The notes under the pieces are model-generated. The model had not been told where the DNA came from. It ran no database searches and saw only the letters and a list, made by a program, of their open reading frames with translations. Source: Acidovorax temperans (GTDB lineage: Bacteria > Pseudomonadota > Gammaproteobacteria > Burkholderiales > Burkholderiaceae_C). From it: DNA of 64,000 bases. The DNA lies in the NCBI RefSeq assembly GCF_006716905.1, contig NZ_VFPV01000001.1, positions 797,501 to 861,500 on the forward strand. The letters run 5' to 3'. Of this stretch, positions 28,558-36,123 are shown piece after piece; the first letter of the stretch is position 1, and each line of letters begins with the position of its first letter. The position numbers were made by a program, and so were the translations under genes.

Positions 28558-29646
28558 ATGCTGCCAACCTCCATGACCTCTACGCGCATCGCCATCCTCG
28601 GTGGGGGCCTCAGCGGCCTGCTGGCAGCCCGTGCTCTGCATCGCCAAGGCATCCATGACTTTGTGTTGCTGGAAGCACGCAGCGCACTGGGCGGGCGCAT
28701 CACCTCTTTCCACAGCCCGGCCAGCTCCACACCCGCAACGGCTGCGCTGCACCGCTTTGACCTGGGCCCAAGCTGGTACTGGCCAGACTTTCAGCCCGAC
28801 TTGCACGCGCTGATCGAGCAGTCGGCCCAGAGCGCTCCCATGCGCGTGCCCGGCTACGCCCAATCGCCTGCGTCCATGCGCCTGCTGGGTGGCACCGAAG
28901 CCCTGGTAGATGCGCTGCAGGCCGAGGTGCCCCCGCACCAAATCCGCACAGGCCACACGGTGCGCAGCCTGCGGGCCGACGGCGCGCAGGTGCACCTGAC
29001 GAGTGCGGACGCCCTGGGGCAAGACCACCACTGGCAGGCCGAGCATGTTCTGCTGGCCCTGCCCCCGCGCCTGGCCGTGGCGCAGTTGGATTGGCAGCCG
29101 CCATTGCCTGCAGATTTGCACAGTGCGTGGCAACGCACGCCCACCTGGATGGCGCCCCACGCCAAATACGTCGCTGTGTACGAAACGCCCTTCTGGCGCG
29201 AGCAGGGCCTGTCAGGCCAAGCCCGCAGCGCACGCGGACCCCTGGTAGAAATCCACGACCTGTCGCAGCCCGGCGGTGGTGCCGCGCTGTTTGGTTTTGT
29301 GGGTGTGCCTGCAGCTGTTCGAGCCACCGTATCTGAAGATGTGCTGCGCCAGCACTGCCGAGCCCAACTGGCACGGCTGTTTGGCCCGGCAGCGGCACAC
29401 CCGGTGGCCGACGCGCTCAAGGATTGGACCCAGGACCCACTGACCGCCACCGCACAAGACCAAAGCAGCACCGGCCATCACGCAGCCGCCCCCGCTGCCT
29501 TCACCAGCGAAGGTGCCTGGGCGGAGCGCATTGTGGGCATCGGCAGCGAGTGGTCACCGCAGTACCCCGGTTACCTGGCCGGGGCACTGGACGCCACGCA
29601 ACGCGGCCTGCACACCCTGGGCATCCCCGCAAGCGCAGCTCTGTAA
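28558..29646 (+). CDS. FAD-dependent amine oxidase-like oxidoreductase
   Basis: This 362-residue flavin amine-oxidase-family protein has the N-terminal dinucleotide motif ILGGGLSGLLAARAL and the following GG-motif ARSALGGRIT. The C-terminus has GIGSEWSPQYPGYLAGAL, the FAD-contacting segment where monoamine oxidases and protoporphyrinogen oxidases have E-x-GYLEGA. It is shorter than classical monoamine oxidases (about 450). ATG 28558 is used; ATG 28573 is equally possible. It follows the cupin gene by five bases. The substrate is unknown. Confidence 0.83.
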   Translation: MLPTSMTSTRIAILGGGLSGLLAARALHRQGIHDFVLLEARSALGGRITSFHSPASSTPATAALHRFDLGPSWYWPDFQPDLHALIEQSAQSAPMRVPGYAQSPASMRLLGGTEALVDALQAEVPPHQIRTGHTVRSLRADGAQVHLTSADALGQDHHWQAEHVLLALPPRLAVAQLDWQPPLPADLHSAWQRTPTWMAPHAKYVAVYETPFWREQGLSGQARSARGPLVEIHDLSQPGGGAALFGFVGVPAAVRATVSEDVLRQHCRAQLARLFGPAAAHPVADALKDWTQDPLTATAQDQSSTGHHAAAPAAFTSEGAWAERIVGIGSEWSPQYPGYLAGALDATQRGLHTLGIPASAAL

Positions 29647-29730
29647 TCTGCCCACAGATGGCTGAGGCACACTGAGCACCTCCCTATTTGCGTGGGCGTC
29701 ACACGCATCCACCTTCCTGATCGGCCCTGC

Positions 29731-30936
29731 ATGACCCTGCACCCCTCCGTTTTGCGATTGGCGATTGCCCAGGCCCTGTCGGGCGCCAACACCACGGTGG
29801 TGTATGCCACGGCAGCCATCATTGGGCACCTGCTGGCACCGCGCCCCGGCATGGCCACGTTGCCGATTTCGGTGTTTGTGATCGGCATGGCCTTGTCCAC
29901 GCTGCCGGTGGGCGCGGTGGCACGCAAGCATGGCCGCCATGCAGCCTTCTTTCTGGGCAATGGGTGCGGCGTGGTGTCGGGGCTGCTGGCCAGCCTGGCG
30001 CTGGTGCAAGCATCGTTTGTGCTGTTCTGCCTTGCCATGCTTTTTGGCGGTGCCTATGCGGCGGTGGTGCTCACCTTTCGCTTCGCGGCAGCCGAATGCG
30101 TGCCTGCGGCCGACAAGCCCCGTGCCTTGTCACTGGTGCTGGCCGGTGGCGTGTTTGCGGGGGTGCTGGGACCGCAACTGGTCACCGCCACCATGAACCA
30201 ATGGCCACCGCACGCCTACGCCGCCACCTACCTGTGTGCGGCGGCCGTGTCAGTGCTGTCGGCCCTGGTGCTGCGTGGTGTGCGGTTTGCGGGCAGCCCC
30301 GTCGCGCCCGCTGCTACAGGCGCGGCGCCATTGGCCCCACCTGCCGCCGGTCGCCCCATCCGGGACGTGGTGCGCCAGCCCCGCTTTGTGGTGGCCATGC
30401 TGTGCGGCGTGGTCAGCTACATGCTGATGAACTTCATGATGACCTCGGCACCGCTGGCCATGGAACTGTGCGGCCTGCCGCGCGAATATTCCAACTACGG
30501 CATTGAGTTGCATGTGGTAGCCATGTACCTGCCCAGCTTTTTCACCGGGCGGCTCATCGCCCGCTTTGGCGAAACCCCCATCGTTCTGGCAGGCCTGGCG
30601 CTCACTGCTGCGGCCGCCCTGGTGGGCATGAGCGGCCAGACGGTGGCACATTTCTGGTGGGCACTCGCCCTGCTGGGCGTGGGCTGGAACTTCGGCTTCC
30701 TGGGTGCGTCGGCCATGGTGCTCCAACGCCACACGCCACAGGAAGGCCCGCGCGTGCAGTCCATCAACGACTTCGTGGTGTTCGGCACCATGGTCATCGG
30801 CTCGTTCGCATCGGGCAGCCTGCTCTCGGCCTACGGCTGGAGCACCGTGGCCGCACTGACGCTGCCGCCCGTGGTGGTGGCCGCCGCTGCGCTGCTGTGG
30901 CTGGGGCGCGCGCGGCAGGCTCAGCCTTCCATCTGA
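29731..30936 (+). CDS. MFS transporter
   Basis: This 401-residue, 12-helix major facilitator protein has the loop 2-3 region VGAVARKHGRHAAFFLGN, and helices continue through a central Ala/Pro-rich loop (VAPAATGAAPLAPPAA) to the C-terminus. The pattern suggests a drug- or metabolite-efflux type MFS. It is third in the cupin-flavoprotein-MFS group, 84 bp after the flavoprotein. I chose ATG 29731; an upstream GTG start would add 13 polar residues. Confidence 0.83.
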   Translation: MTLHPSVLRLAIAQALSGANTTVVYATAAIIGHLLAPRPGMATLPISVFVIGMALSTLPVGAVARKHGRHAAFFLGNGCGVVSGLLASLALVQASFVLFCLAMLFGGAYAAVVLTFRFAAAECVPAADKPRALSLVLAGGVFAGVLGPQLVTATMNQWPPHAYAATYLCAAAVSVLSALVLRGVRFAGSPVAPAATGAAPLAPPAAGRPIRDVVRQPRFVVAMLCGVVSYMLMNFMMTSAPLAMELCGLPREYSNYGIELHVVAMYLPSFFTGRLIARFGETPIVLAGLALTAAAALVGMSGQTVAHFWWALALLGVGWNFGFLGASAMVLQRHTPQEGPRVQSINDFVVFGTMVIGSFASGSLLSAYGWSTVAALTLPPVVVAAAALLWLGRARQAQPSI

Positions 30937-30947
30937 AAAATACCCAC

Positions 30948-31220
30948 TCAATAGCCGGTTCCAGGGACAGCGCGAGGAGGATGCAACGGCACCAGACGCA
31001 TAGCCCTGCTGACAAAGAGCCATCCCGCCCCCAACCCCAATAAGCATCCTGCAGCCAGCCAGACGCCGAGTGCGAAGGACCAGGATCCAAAGTACAGCGA
31101 CAAGCCAGCGAGAAAAAGTACCTCTGCGATCACTGCAACGATGATCGACTTTGAGATAACCGCATGGACGTTCGACGACAGTGCCCAGCGGCAGTGGTGA
31201 CATGTGAAAGCACTTTGCAC
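30948..31220 (-). CDS. Small membrane protein with N-terminal CHHC motif (hypothetical)
   Basis: This open frame of 90 residues has CHHC near the N-terminus (residues 7-10) and two clear hydrophobic segments (IIVAVIAEVLFLAGLSLYFG and ALGVWLAAGCLLGLGAGWLFV). The start is GTG at 31220 without a clear ribosome site. Its stop converges on the MFS gene 11 bp away. I do not recognise a named family. The coherent two-helix topology supports a real gene. Confidence 0.5.
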   Translation of the reverse strand: MQSAFTCHHCRWALSSNVHAVISKSIIVAVIAEVLFLAGLSLYFGSWSFALGVWLAAGCLLGLGAGWLFVSRAMRLVPLHPPRAVPGTGY

Positions 31221-31478
31221 GGCCCAAAGAGCGATTCAACCTCTGCAAATTGGGCACTGAAGGATGGGTTCCGCCGTGATCCTCTGACTCGATGTAGGCA
31301 CCAGTGATCTTAGCGACGCGGGCATCCGGGGCCAGACTTCGTTTACACGCACCTGCGGGCATTAACTCGACCCGGCTTTTGGGCCCACCTGAAAATTTAC
31401 GGAAGGCTTGTCGCAAGGTGAGCCAAGCGCCGCCCAAAACAAGCGCTGCGTGGCTGTATCGCTTGCAGCAGCCGTGGA
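31221..31478. other. Intergenic region with no clear gene
   Basis: These 258 bp lie between the small membrane protein gene and mtlZ. The minus strand is open here but gives no recognisable protein. No strong hairpin or terminator was found. Confidence 0.5.
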
Positions 31479-32501
31479 CTACGCCGTCTGCGCCGGATGC
31501 TTTTGCGCCCAATCCACCGCAGCCTCCCACCCCGGCGGTACACACCCCTGCTCTATCACGCAGAGGCTGGCACTCGCCAGGGCGTGGTGCAGGGCTTTTT
31601 GGCAGGCTGTGTCTGACAGCGTCTCCACACACTGCGCAAACGAGCCAGCACCCGCTGGTTGAGACTGGCGCAGCAGGTGGGTCAGCAGGCCTGCCAGAAA
31701 GCTGTCGCCCGCGCCCACGGTGTCGGCCACGGGCAAGGGCTGGGCCTCTTGCGCGAAGCACTGGACTCCGTTGCGATGCAGCAGCCATGCGCCATTGGCC
31801 CCTAGCGTCAGGGCCAGCAGATGGGCCTGGGGATTGGCGGCCAGCAGGTGGCGGGCACGGACAAACGCATCGGCGCCGGGGACTGCTAGGTGTTCCAGGT
31901 CTTCGTCGCTGGCTTTGATGATGTGGGCGTGGGCCAGGGCGGCGTGCACGGCGCTGCGGTAGGCAGCCAGGTCGGGCATGACGGAGGGGCGCAGGTTCGC
32001 ATCGACCACCACGCAGTGCCCTGCAGCGCGCTGGGCAGCCAGCCAGGGCAGGTAGGTGGCGGCGTCGCGGGCATCGAGCGCCAGGGCGCCGGTGCAGACC
32101 ACCTGCAAAGCGGGCAAGGCAGTGCAGGCATGGCCCAGGCCTTGCGCCGACACGGCGCGGTCGGCCACGCCTTCGCGGTAGAAGGCGTAGTCGGGGTGGC
32201 CGTGGGCGTTGAGGTTGACCACGGCCAGCGAGGTGACTTGCTGCACCGGATCGGGCTGCGCCAAGTGCACGCCATCGGCTGCCAACTGGGCCGCCAGCTC
32301 GCGGCCAAAGCGGTCGCGCGACAAGGGGTTGAGGTACTGCGTGCCCACGCCCTGGCGGGCCAGTGCACGGCACAGGTTGTACAGCGCGCCGCCCAGGCAT
32401 GGCAGGTAGCCGCCATCGGGGCGGCGGATCAGGTCGATGAGGGCTTCGCCCGCGATGGCGACTTGGACAGGAGGGGGCTGATGGGTGGTGGAAACAGTCA
32501 T
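31479..32501 (-). CDS. mtlZ: PfkB-family sugar kinase, fructokinase (MtlZ-like)
   Basis: This 340-residue ribokinase/PfkB kinase phosphorylates fructose made by polyol oxidation. It starts with VAIAGEALIDLI, has the substrate-side GGALYNLCRALA, a DANLRPSVMPD segment and the PfkB signature DTVGAGDSFLAG (about residue 262) with the catalytic aspartate. ATG 32501 is chosen; the open frame further upstream has no homology. It is the last gene of the polyol cluster. In Pseudomonas fluorescens the mtlEFGKDYZ cluster carries an equivalent fructokinase, which is the basis for the symbol. Confidence 0.87.
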   Translation of the reverse strand: MTVSTTHQPPPVQVAIAGEALIDLIRRPDGGYLPCLGGALYNLCRALARQGVGTQYLNPLSRDRFGRELAAQLAADGVHLAQPDPVQQVTSLAVVNLNAHGHPDYAFYREGVADRAVSAQGLGHACTALPALQVVCTGALALDARDAATYLPWLAAQRAAGHCVVVDANLRPSVMPDLAAYRSAVHAALAHAHIIKASDEDLEHLAVPGADAFVRARHLLAANPQAHLLALTLGANGAWLLHRNGVQCFAQEAQPLPVADTVGAGDSFLAGLLTHLLRQSQPAGAGSFAQCVETLSDTACQKALHHALASASLCVIEQGCVPPGWEAAVDWAQKHPAQTA

Positions 32502-32560
32502 GGCAGGGAGGACAAAGCGGGCAATAAAACGGCAACCACTGGCGCGTTGATCAAAGCCGA

Positions 32561-34078
32561 TCAGAATTGCGCTTGCAACGCCGGATACAGCGCCACAAAA
32601 CGGGCATAACGCTCGGCCAGCAGGGCTTGCTGGGCGGGCTCGGGTTGGAACGTGGCATCGGCCGCCAGGGGTTGGCTCCAATGGGCTTCGTCGCCGCCGC
32701 AGGCCATGGCGGCCAGGCGGGCTGCGCCCAGTGCGGCGGCGGCGTGGGCGCCCTCAGGGCGCTGCAGCGGGGTGCCCAGGGCGCTGGCCAGCAGCTGTGC
32801 CCAGGGGTTGCTGCGGGCACCACCGCCGACCAGGGCCAGGGGGCTGGAGTGGATTTCAGTGGTGGAACGGGGACGGGCTTCGACAGGCTCAGCCTGAACG
32901 GCTGGGGTGGAACCCGCAGCGCGCATGGCATTGAGGCCATCGAGCAAACCAAAGCCCACGCCCTCCATGACGGCATAGGCCAGGTCAGCGGCGTCGTGCT
33001 CGGCCCGCAAGCCCATGAAGACGCCGGTGGCCGCCGCGTTGTTGTGCGGGGTGCGTTCACCACTCAGGTAGGGCAAAAACAGCGGGGCCTGGGCCTGGCG
33101 GCTGGCGGGCAAGGCACCCACGGCGGCAGACAGCTGGGCCTCGTCGCCGCGGCCAGTCAGGCGGGTGACCCAGCCAAAGGCACTGGCCGCACTGAGCATG
33201 ACGGACATGTGGTGCCAACGCGCTGGCAGCGCGTGGGCAAAGGCGTGCACGGCGCGCTCGGTGGCGGGGGCAAACGCATCGGTCACCCGAAACACCACGC
33301 CCGACGTGCCCAGCGACACAAAGCCCTGCCCCGCCATGCGGGCACCCACGCCCACGGCGCTGGCAGCGTTGTCGCCGGCGCCTGCGGCCACGACGACACC
33401 TTCGCGCAGCCCCCAGCGCCGCGCCACATCGCTGCGCAGTGTGCCGGTGGGTGCACTGCCCTCGGCCAGCGCCGGCATGTGCGAAACATCGAGCCCACAG
33501 GCTTGCAACATGGCCGGGCTCCAGGCGCGCGCCTGCACGTCCAGCCACAGCGTGCCCGATGCGTCGGACATGTCGCTCACTGCATCGCCGGTGAGCTGCA
33601 GGCGCAGCCAATCTTTGGGCAGCAGCACGGTGCGGATTTGCGCGAACACGTCGGGCTCGTGCGTGCGCAGCCACAGCAGCTTGGGGGCGGTGAAGCCGGG
33701 CATGGCGAGGTTGCCGGTGATCTGGCGCGAGGTGGGCACGGCCTGCTCGAGCAGCGCACATTCGGCGCTGGCGCGGCCGTCGTTCCACAGAATAGCGGGG
33801 CGCAGCACCTGGCCCTGCGCGCCCAGCACCACGGCGCCGTGCATGTGGCCCGACAGGCCGATGCCGCGCACTTGGGCCCAGGCTGCGGGCACCTGCACGC
33901 GCAGCTGGGCCACAGCGGCTTCGACGGCGGCCAGCCAGTCTGCCGGGTGCTGCTCGCTCCAGGTGGGGTGCGGGCGGTACTGGGGCACGGCGGCATCGGC
34001 CGTGGCGATGACGGTGTGCACTTCGTCCAGCAGCAATAGCTTGACGCCGGAGGTGCCTAAGTCGATTCCGAGGTACAT
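32561..34078 (-). CDS. mtlY: Xylulokinase (FGGY family), with in-frame repeat insertion
   Basis: This kinase phosphorylates D-xylulose formed from arabitol (also called xylB). The 505-residue protein has the FGGY start YLGIDLGTSGVKLLLLD, GIGLSGHMHGAVVL, WNDGRAS, SGEDTP-equivalent SGERTPHNN and LVGGGARSNPW. Between MRAAG and LALVGGG are about 24 residues where related xylulokinases have about 6. This extra piece encodes AVQAEPVEARPR, the reverse reading of the dispersed repeat CTTCGACAGGCTCAGCC (32875-32903). The frame is kept, so the enzyme may work, but the insert sits just before a nucleotide-binding loop. An IS200 element separates it from mtlR upstream. Confidence 0.92.
   Translation of the reverse strand: MYLGIDLGTSGVKLLLLDEVHTVIATADAAVPQYRPHPTWSEQHPADWLAAVEAAVAQLRVQVPAAWAQVRGIGLSGHMHGAVVLGAQGQVLRPAILWNDGRASAECALLEQAVPTSRQITGNLAMPGFTAPKLLWLRTHEPDVFAQIRTVLLPKDWLRLQLTGDAVSDMSDASGTLWLDVQARAWSPAMLQACGLDVSHMPALAEGSAPTGTLRSDVARRWGLREGVVVAAGAGDNAASAVGVGARMAGQGFVSLGTSGVVFRVTDAFAPATERAVHAFAHALPARWHHMSVMLSAASAFGWVTRLTGRGDEAQLSAAVGALPASRQAQAPLFLPYLSGERTPHNNAAATGVFMGLRAEHDAADLAYAVMEGVGFGLLDGLNAMRAAGSTPAVQAEPVEARPRSTTEIHSSPLALVGGGARSNPWAQLLASALGTPLQRPEGAHAAAALGAARLAAMACGGDEAHWSQPLAADATFQPEPAQQALLAERYARFVALYPALQAQF
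32875..32903 (+). repeat. Dispersed SLSKP-type repeat inside the xylulokinase gene
   Basis: GCTTCGACAGGCTCAGCCTG followed by AACGG lies within the coding sequence and is translated in frame on the minus strand. Other copies are at 34144, 35036 and (inverted) 49099. GGTGGAAC occurs on both sides (32861-32868 and 32907-32914). Confidence 0.8.
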
Positions 34079-34143
34079 GGGGTGGTGATGCGATGGGTCA
34101 GCCCAAGAGGGCCGAGGCGGTTTGAAAGCGAATGCGGAGGGGC

Positions 34144-34171
34144 GGCTTCGACAGGCTCAGCCCGAACGGCT
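34144..34171 (+). repeat. Dispersed SLSKP-type repeat, upstream of xylulokinase
   Basis: The core TTCGACAGGCTCAGCCCGAA is complete here. It lies between the xylulokinase start and the IS200 element, in the same orientation as the copy at 35036 on the far side of the IS. Confidence 0.85.
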
Positions 34172-34284
34172 GTGGCGATGGTCTTTTGAATAAAAATGGG
34201 GCTCTTCTAGCGAATAGTAGTGATGGAAATCGCCGCACGTCTGTAAACGACGATTTCGACGTACGACATTTATCGAGTGCATCA

Positions 34285-34955
34285 GTAACCATCCCCCGGC
34301 AAAGCCGGGGGCATTCGGGATGTGAGCCGCTCAAAGCGGCTGTAAGGGGTCGCTAACGCGGCCCCTCATTCTTGGGGCCACCTATCGGTGGCTACTCACC
34401 TCCATAGACCGAGTTGGTCCAACCTCTCGTCTTCCTTCTCCTGGTTTCGGATGTACTCCCGTATCACCGCTTCGTCGCGTCCCACCGTCGAGACGAAGTA
34501 CCCTCGCGCCCAGAAGTGCTGACCCACGAAGTTGCGCTTTCGCTCTCCGTACACCCGCGCAAGGTGGATTGCGCTCTTGCCTTTGATAAAGCCCACCACC
34601 TGCGACACCGAGTACTTCGGTGGGATCGACAGCATCATGTGCACGTGATCGGGCATCAGATGCCCCTCTTCAACCCTGCATTCCTTTTGCGCGGCCAACT
34701 TTCTGAATACCTCACCCAGGTGTTCGCGTAGCTGCTTGTACAGCGTTCGCCTTCGACACTTGGGGATGAAGACCACGTGATATTTGCAATCCCAGGCCGT
34801 GTGACTCAAACTTTCATACTTGTCCATCGTGTTTCTTCCTTTCGTTTGCTTGGCGGCTCACGATTGAAAGTCTCTACGGTGGACAACCTCCTGAAAAGTC
34901 AAACTTCTACTGCCTCCCCGGCAGAGCCGGGGGGCCTCCTTTTGGTAGCTAGCAT
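34285..34955 (-). mobile_element. IS200-type insertion sequence (IS200/IS605 family)
   Basis: A single tnpA gene is bounded by subterminal hairpins, as expected for single-strand-transposing IS200 elements. CCCCCGGC-AAA-GCCGGGGG is at 34293-34311 and GCCTCCCCGGC-AGA-GCCGGGG is at 34912-34937. Further small hairpins (GAGCCGCTC/AAGCGGCT, GGGGTCGC/GCGGCCCC, GGCCACC/GGTGGCT) lie downstream of tnpA. The ends are approximate because these elements leave no target duplication. It sits between mtlR and mtlY. Confidence 0.85.
34396..34827 (-). CDS. tnpA: IS200 transposase TnpA (HUH, Y1)
   Basis: This 143-residue Y1 transposase cuts and joins single-stranded DNA. The HUH motif is HVH in LMPDHVHMMLSIP, and the catalytic tyrosine is in WARGYFVSTVG. 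The N-terminus HTAWDCKYHVVFIPKCRR is the family signature. The length is close to the usual 150 residues and the frame is intact, so the element could be active. Confidence 0.97.
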   Translation of the reverse strand: MDKYESLSHTAWDCKYHVVFIPKCRRRTLYKQLREHLGEVFRKLAAQKECRVEEGHLMPDHVHMMLSIPPKYSVSQVVGFIKGKSAIHLARVYGERKRNFVGQHFWARGYFVSTVGRDEAVIREYIRNQEKEDERLDQLGLWR

Positions 34956-34991
34956 TCGCTAGAAGAGCCAAAAATGGCCTGCAGGGCCCGT

Positions 34992-35022
34992 CAATAAAGC
35001 GCTGGCAGCTATGGTTTTTGAG
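34992..35022. repeat. Partial dispersed hairpin repeat, copy 4
   Basis: AATAAAGCGCTGGCAGCTATGG matches the second half of the AATAGCTGC-type repeat in inverse orientation; the first half is missing. It lies between IS200 and mtlR. Confidence 0.6.
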
Positions 35023-35035
35023 GATTCCGCGCCCT

Positions 35036-35062
35036 GGCTTCGACAAGCTCAGCCCGAACGGT
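35036..35062 (+). repeat. Dispersed SLSKP-type repeat, downstream of mtlR
   Basis: GGCTTCGACAAGCTCAGCC followed by CGAACGG differs from the 34144 copy by one base in the core. Together the two copies flank the IS200 element in direct orientation about 890 bp apart. Confidence 0.8.
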
Positions 35063-35151
35063 GGGGGGATAGCTGCGAGCACAGGTTTGAACGCGGTATT
35101 GAATGTGGGTTGGAACGCAGGACGCAATGAAGCCCCGGAGCCCGCCAGACA

Positions 35152-36084
35152 TCACACCTTCCCGAACCGGCCCGCGCCCTGCTTGCGGTATTCGCTGGGC
35201 GTCATGCCCTTGATGTCCAGAAAGCGGCGGTTGAAGTTGGCCATGTTGTTGAAGCCCACGTCGTAGGCGATGTGAGTGATATAGCGGTCGGTCTCCATCA
35301 GCAGCTGGCAGGCGCGGTTCACACGCACCAGGTTCACAAAATCAGTAAACGTGTTGCCCGTGGCACGGCGAAAGAAGCGGGAGAAGCGGCTTTCGGTCAT
35401 GTCCAGCTCTTGCGCCAGATCGGCAGCGGACAGCGGCTCGGCCAGGTGGTCGGTGATGCGGCTGACGATGGCGTTGATCTGGTCGAGCTGGGTGTCGTTG
35501 TCTTCGCTTTGCAGCTGGGTGCTCGACAGCAGGCGAAAGTCGGTGCAGCAGGCCAGGTCGCTCATGAATTCGCAAAACGCGCCAAAGCGTGCCAGGCCCT
35601 GGCGCGCCTTGATGCGCTGCCAGTGCTCTTGCGCCTGCAACTCCATGCCAAAGAACTCGATGCCATGCCGCGCGCGCTCGAGCAGGGGCAGCACCTCGCG
35701 CAGCTCGGGAATGGTCTCGCTGCTGGCCACCAGGGGCGCGTGCGAGAACTGAATCACCAGGTCGCGCAGTGGCACGCCGCCTTCGGGCAGGTCCATGCTG
35801 ATCCAGTTGTGCGGCAGGCGCGGCCCGGTCAACACCAACTGGCCGGGCTGGAACTGCCCGATCCAGTCGCCCACAAACACCTTGCCCGACGTGGCGGTGA
35901 TGAGGTGCAGCTCGTATTCATCGTGGTAGTGCCAGCGCGCCAGCGGGGTGGGAAAGCCGTGCGACAGGCAGCGGATGAAGCCCGCCGTCTCGGGCGACTC
36001 GTAGCCCAGCGCGGGGGAGCGCACATAGTCGTGCTCCAGTTCGGGCTTGGTCTGGCGCGGGGCGATGGGCGTCTTCACGGTCAT
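35152..36084 (-). CDS. mtlR: AraC-family regulator of polyol catabolism (MtlR-like)
   Basis: This 310-residue protein has an N-terminal cupin-like sensing domain (WHYHDEYELHLITATSGKVFVGDW) and a C-terminal double-HTH AraC domain from about residue 210 (LSAADLAQELDMTESRFSRFFRRATG, then ITHIAYDVGFNNMANFNRRFLDIKGMTPSEYR). It lies immediately downstream of mtlD in the same direction, as expected for the activator of a mannitol/arabitol/glucitol cluster. ATG 36084 (MTVKTPIAP) is chosen over an upstream ATG at 36102. Confidence 0.88.
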   Translation of the reverse strand: MTVKTPIAPRQTKPELEHDYVRSPALGYESPETAGFIRCLSHGFPTPLARWHYHDEYELHLITATSGKVFVGDWIGQFQPGQLVLTGPRLPHNWISMDLPEGGVPLRDLVIQFSHAPLVASSETIPELREVLPLLERARHGIEFFGMELQAQEHWQRIKARQGLARFGAFCEFMSDLACCTDFRLLSSTQLQSEDNDTQLDQINAIVSRITDHLAEPLSAADLAQELDMTESRFSRFFRRATGNTFTDFVNLVRVNRACQLLMETDRYITHIAYDVGFNNMANFNRRFLDIKGMTPSEYRKQGAGRFGKV

Positions 36085-36123
36085 GGCGGGGGTAGCGGGC
36101 AATGTGCGGAAATTACACCAGCA

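Noticed and set aside
30250..32535. A 761-codon minus-strand frame
   Set aside because: It overlaps the MFS gene and mtlZ in a different frame and contains no domain.
32861..32914. GGTGGAAC direct repeat as a target duplication of the repeat in xylulokinase
   Set aside because: The implied insertion would be 46 bp and break the frame, whereas the protein shows an in-frame extension; the match is probably chance.
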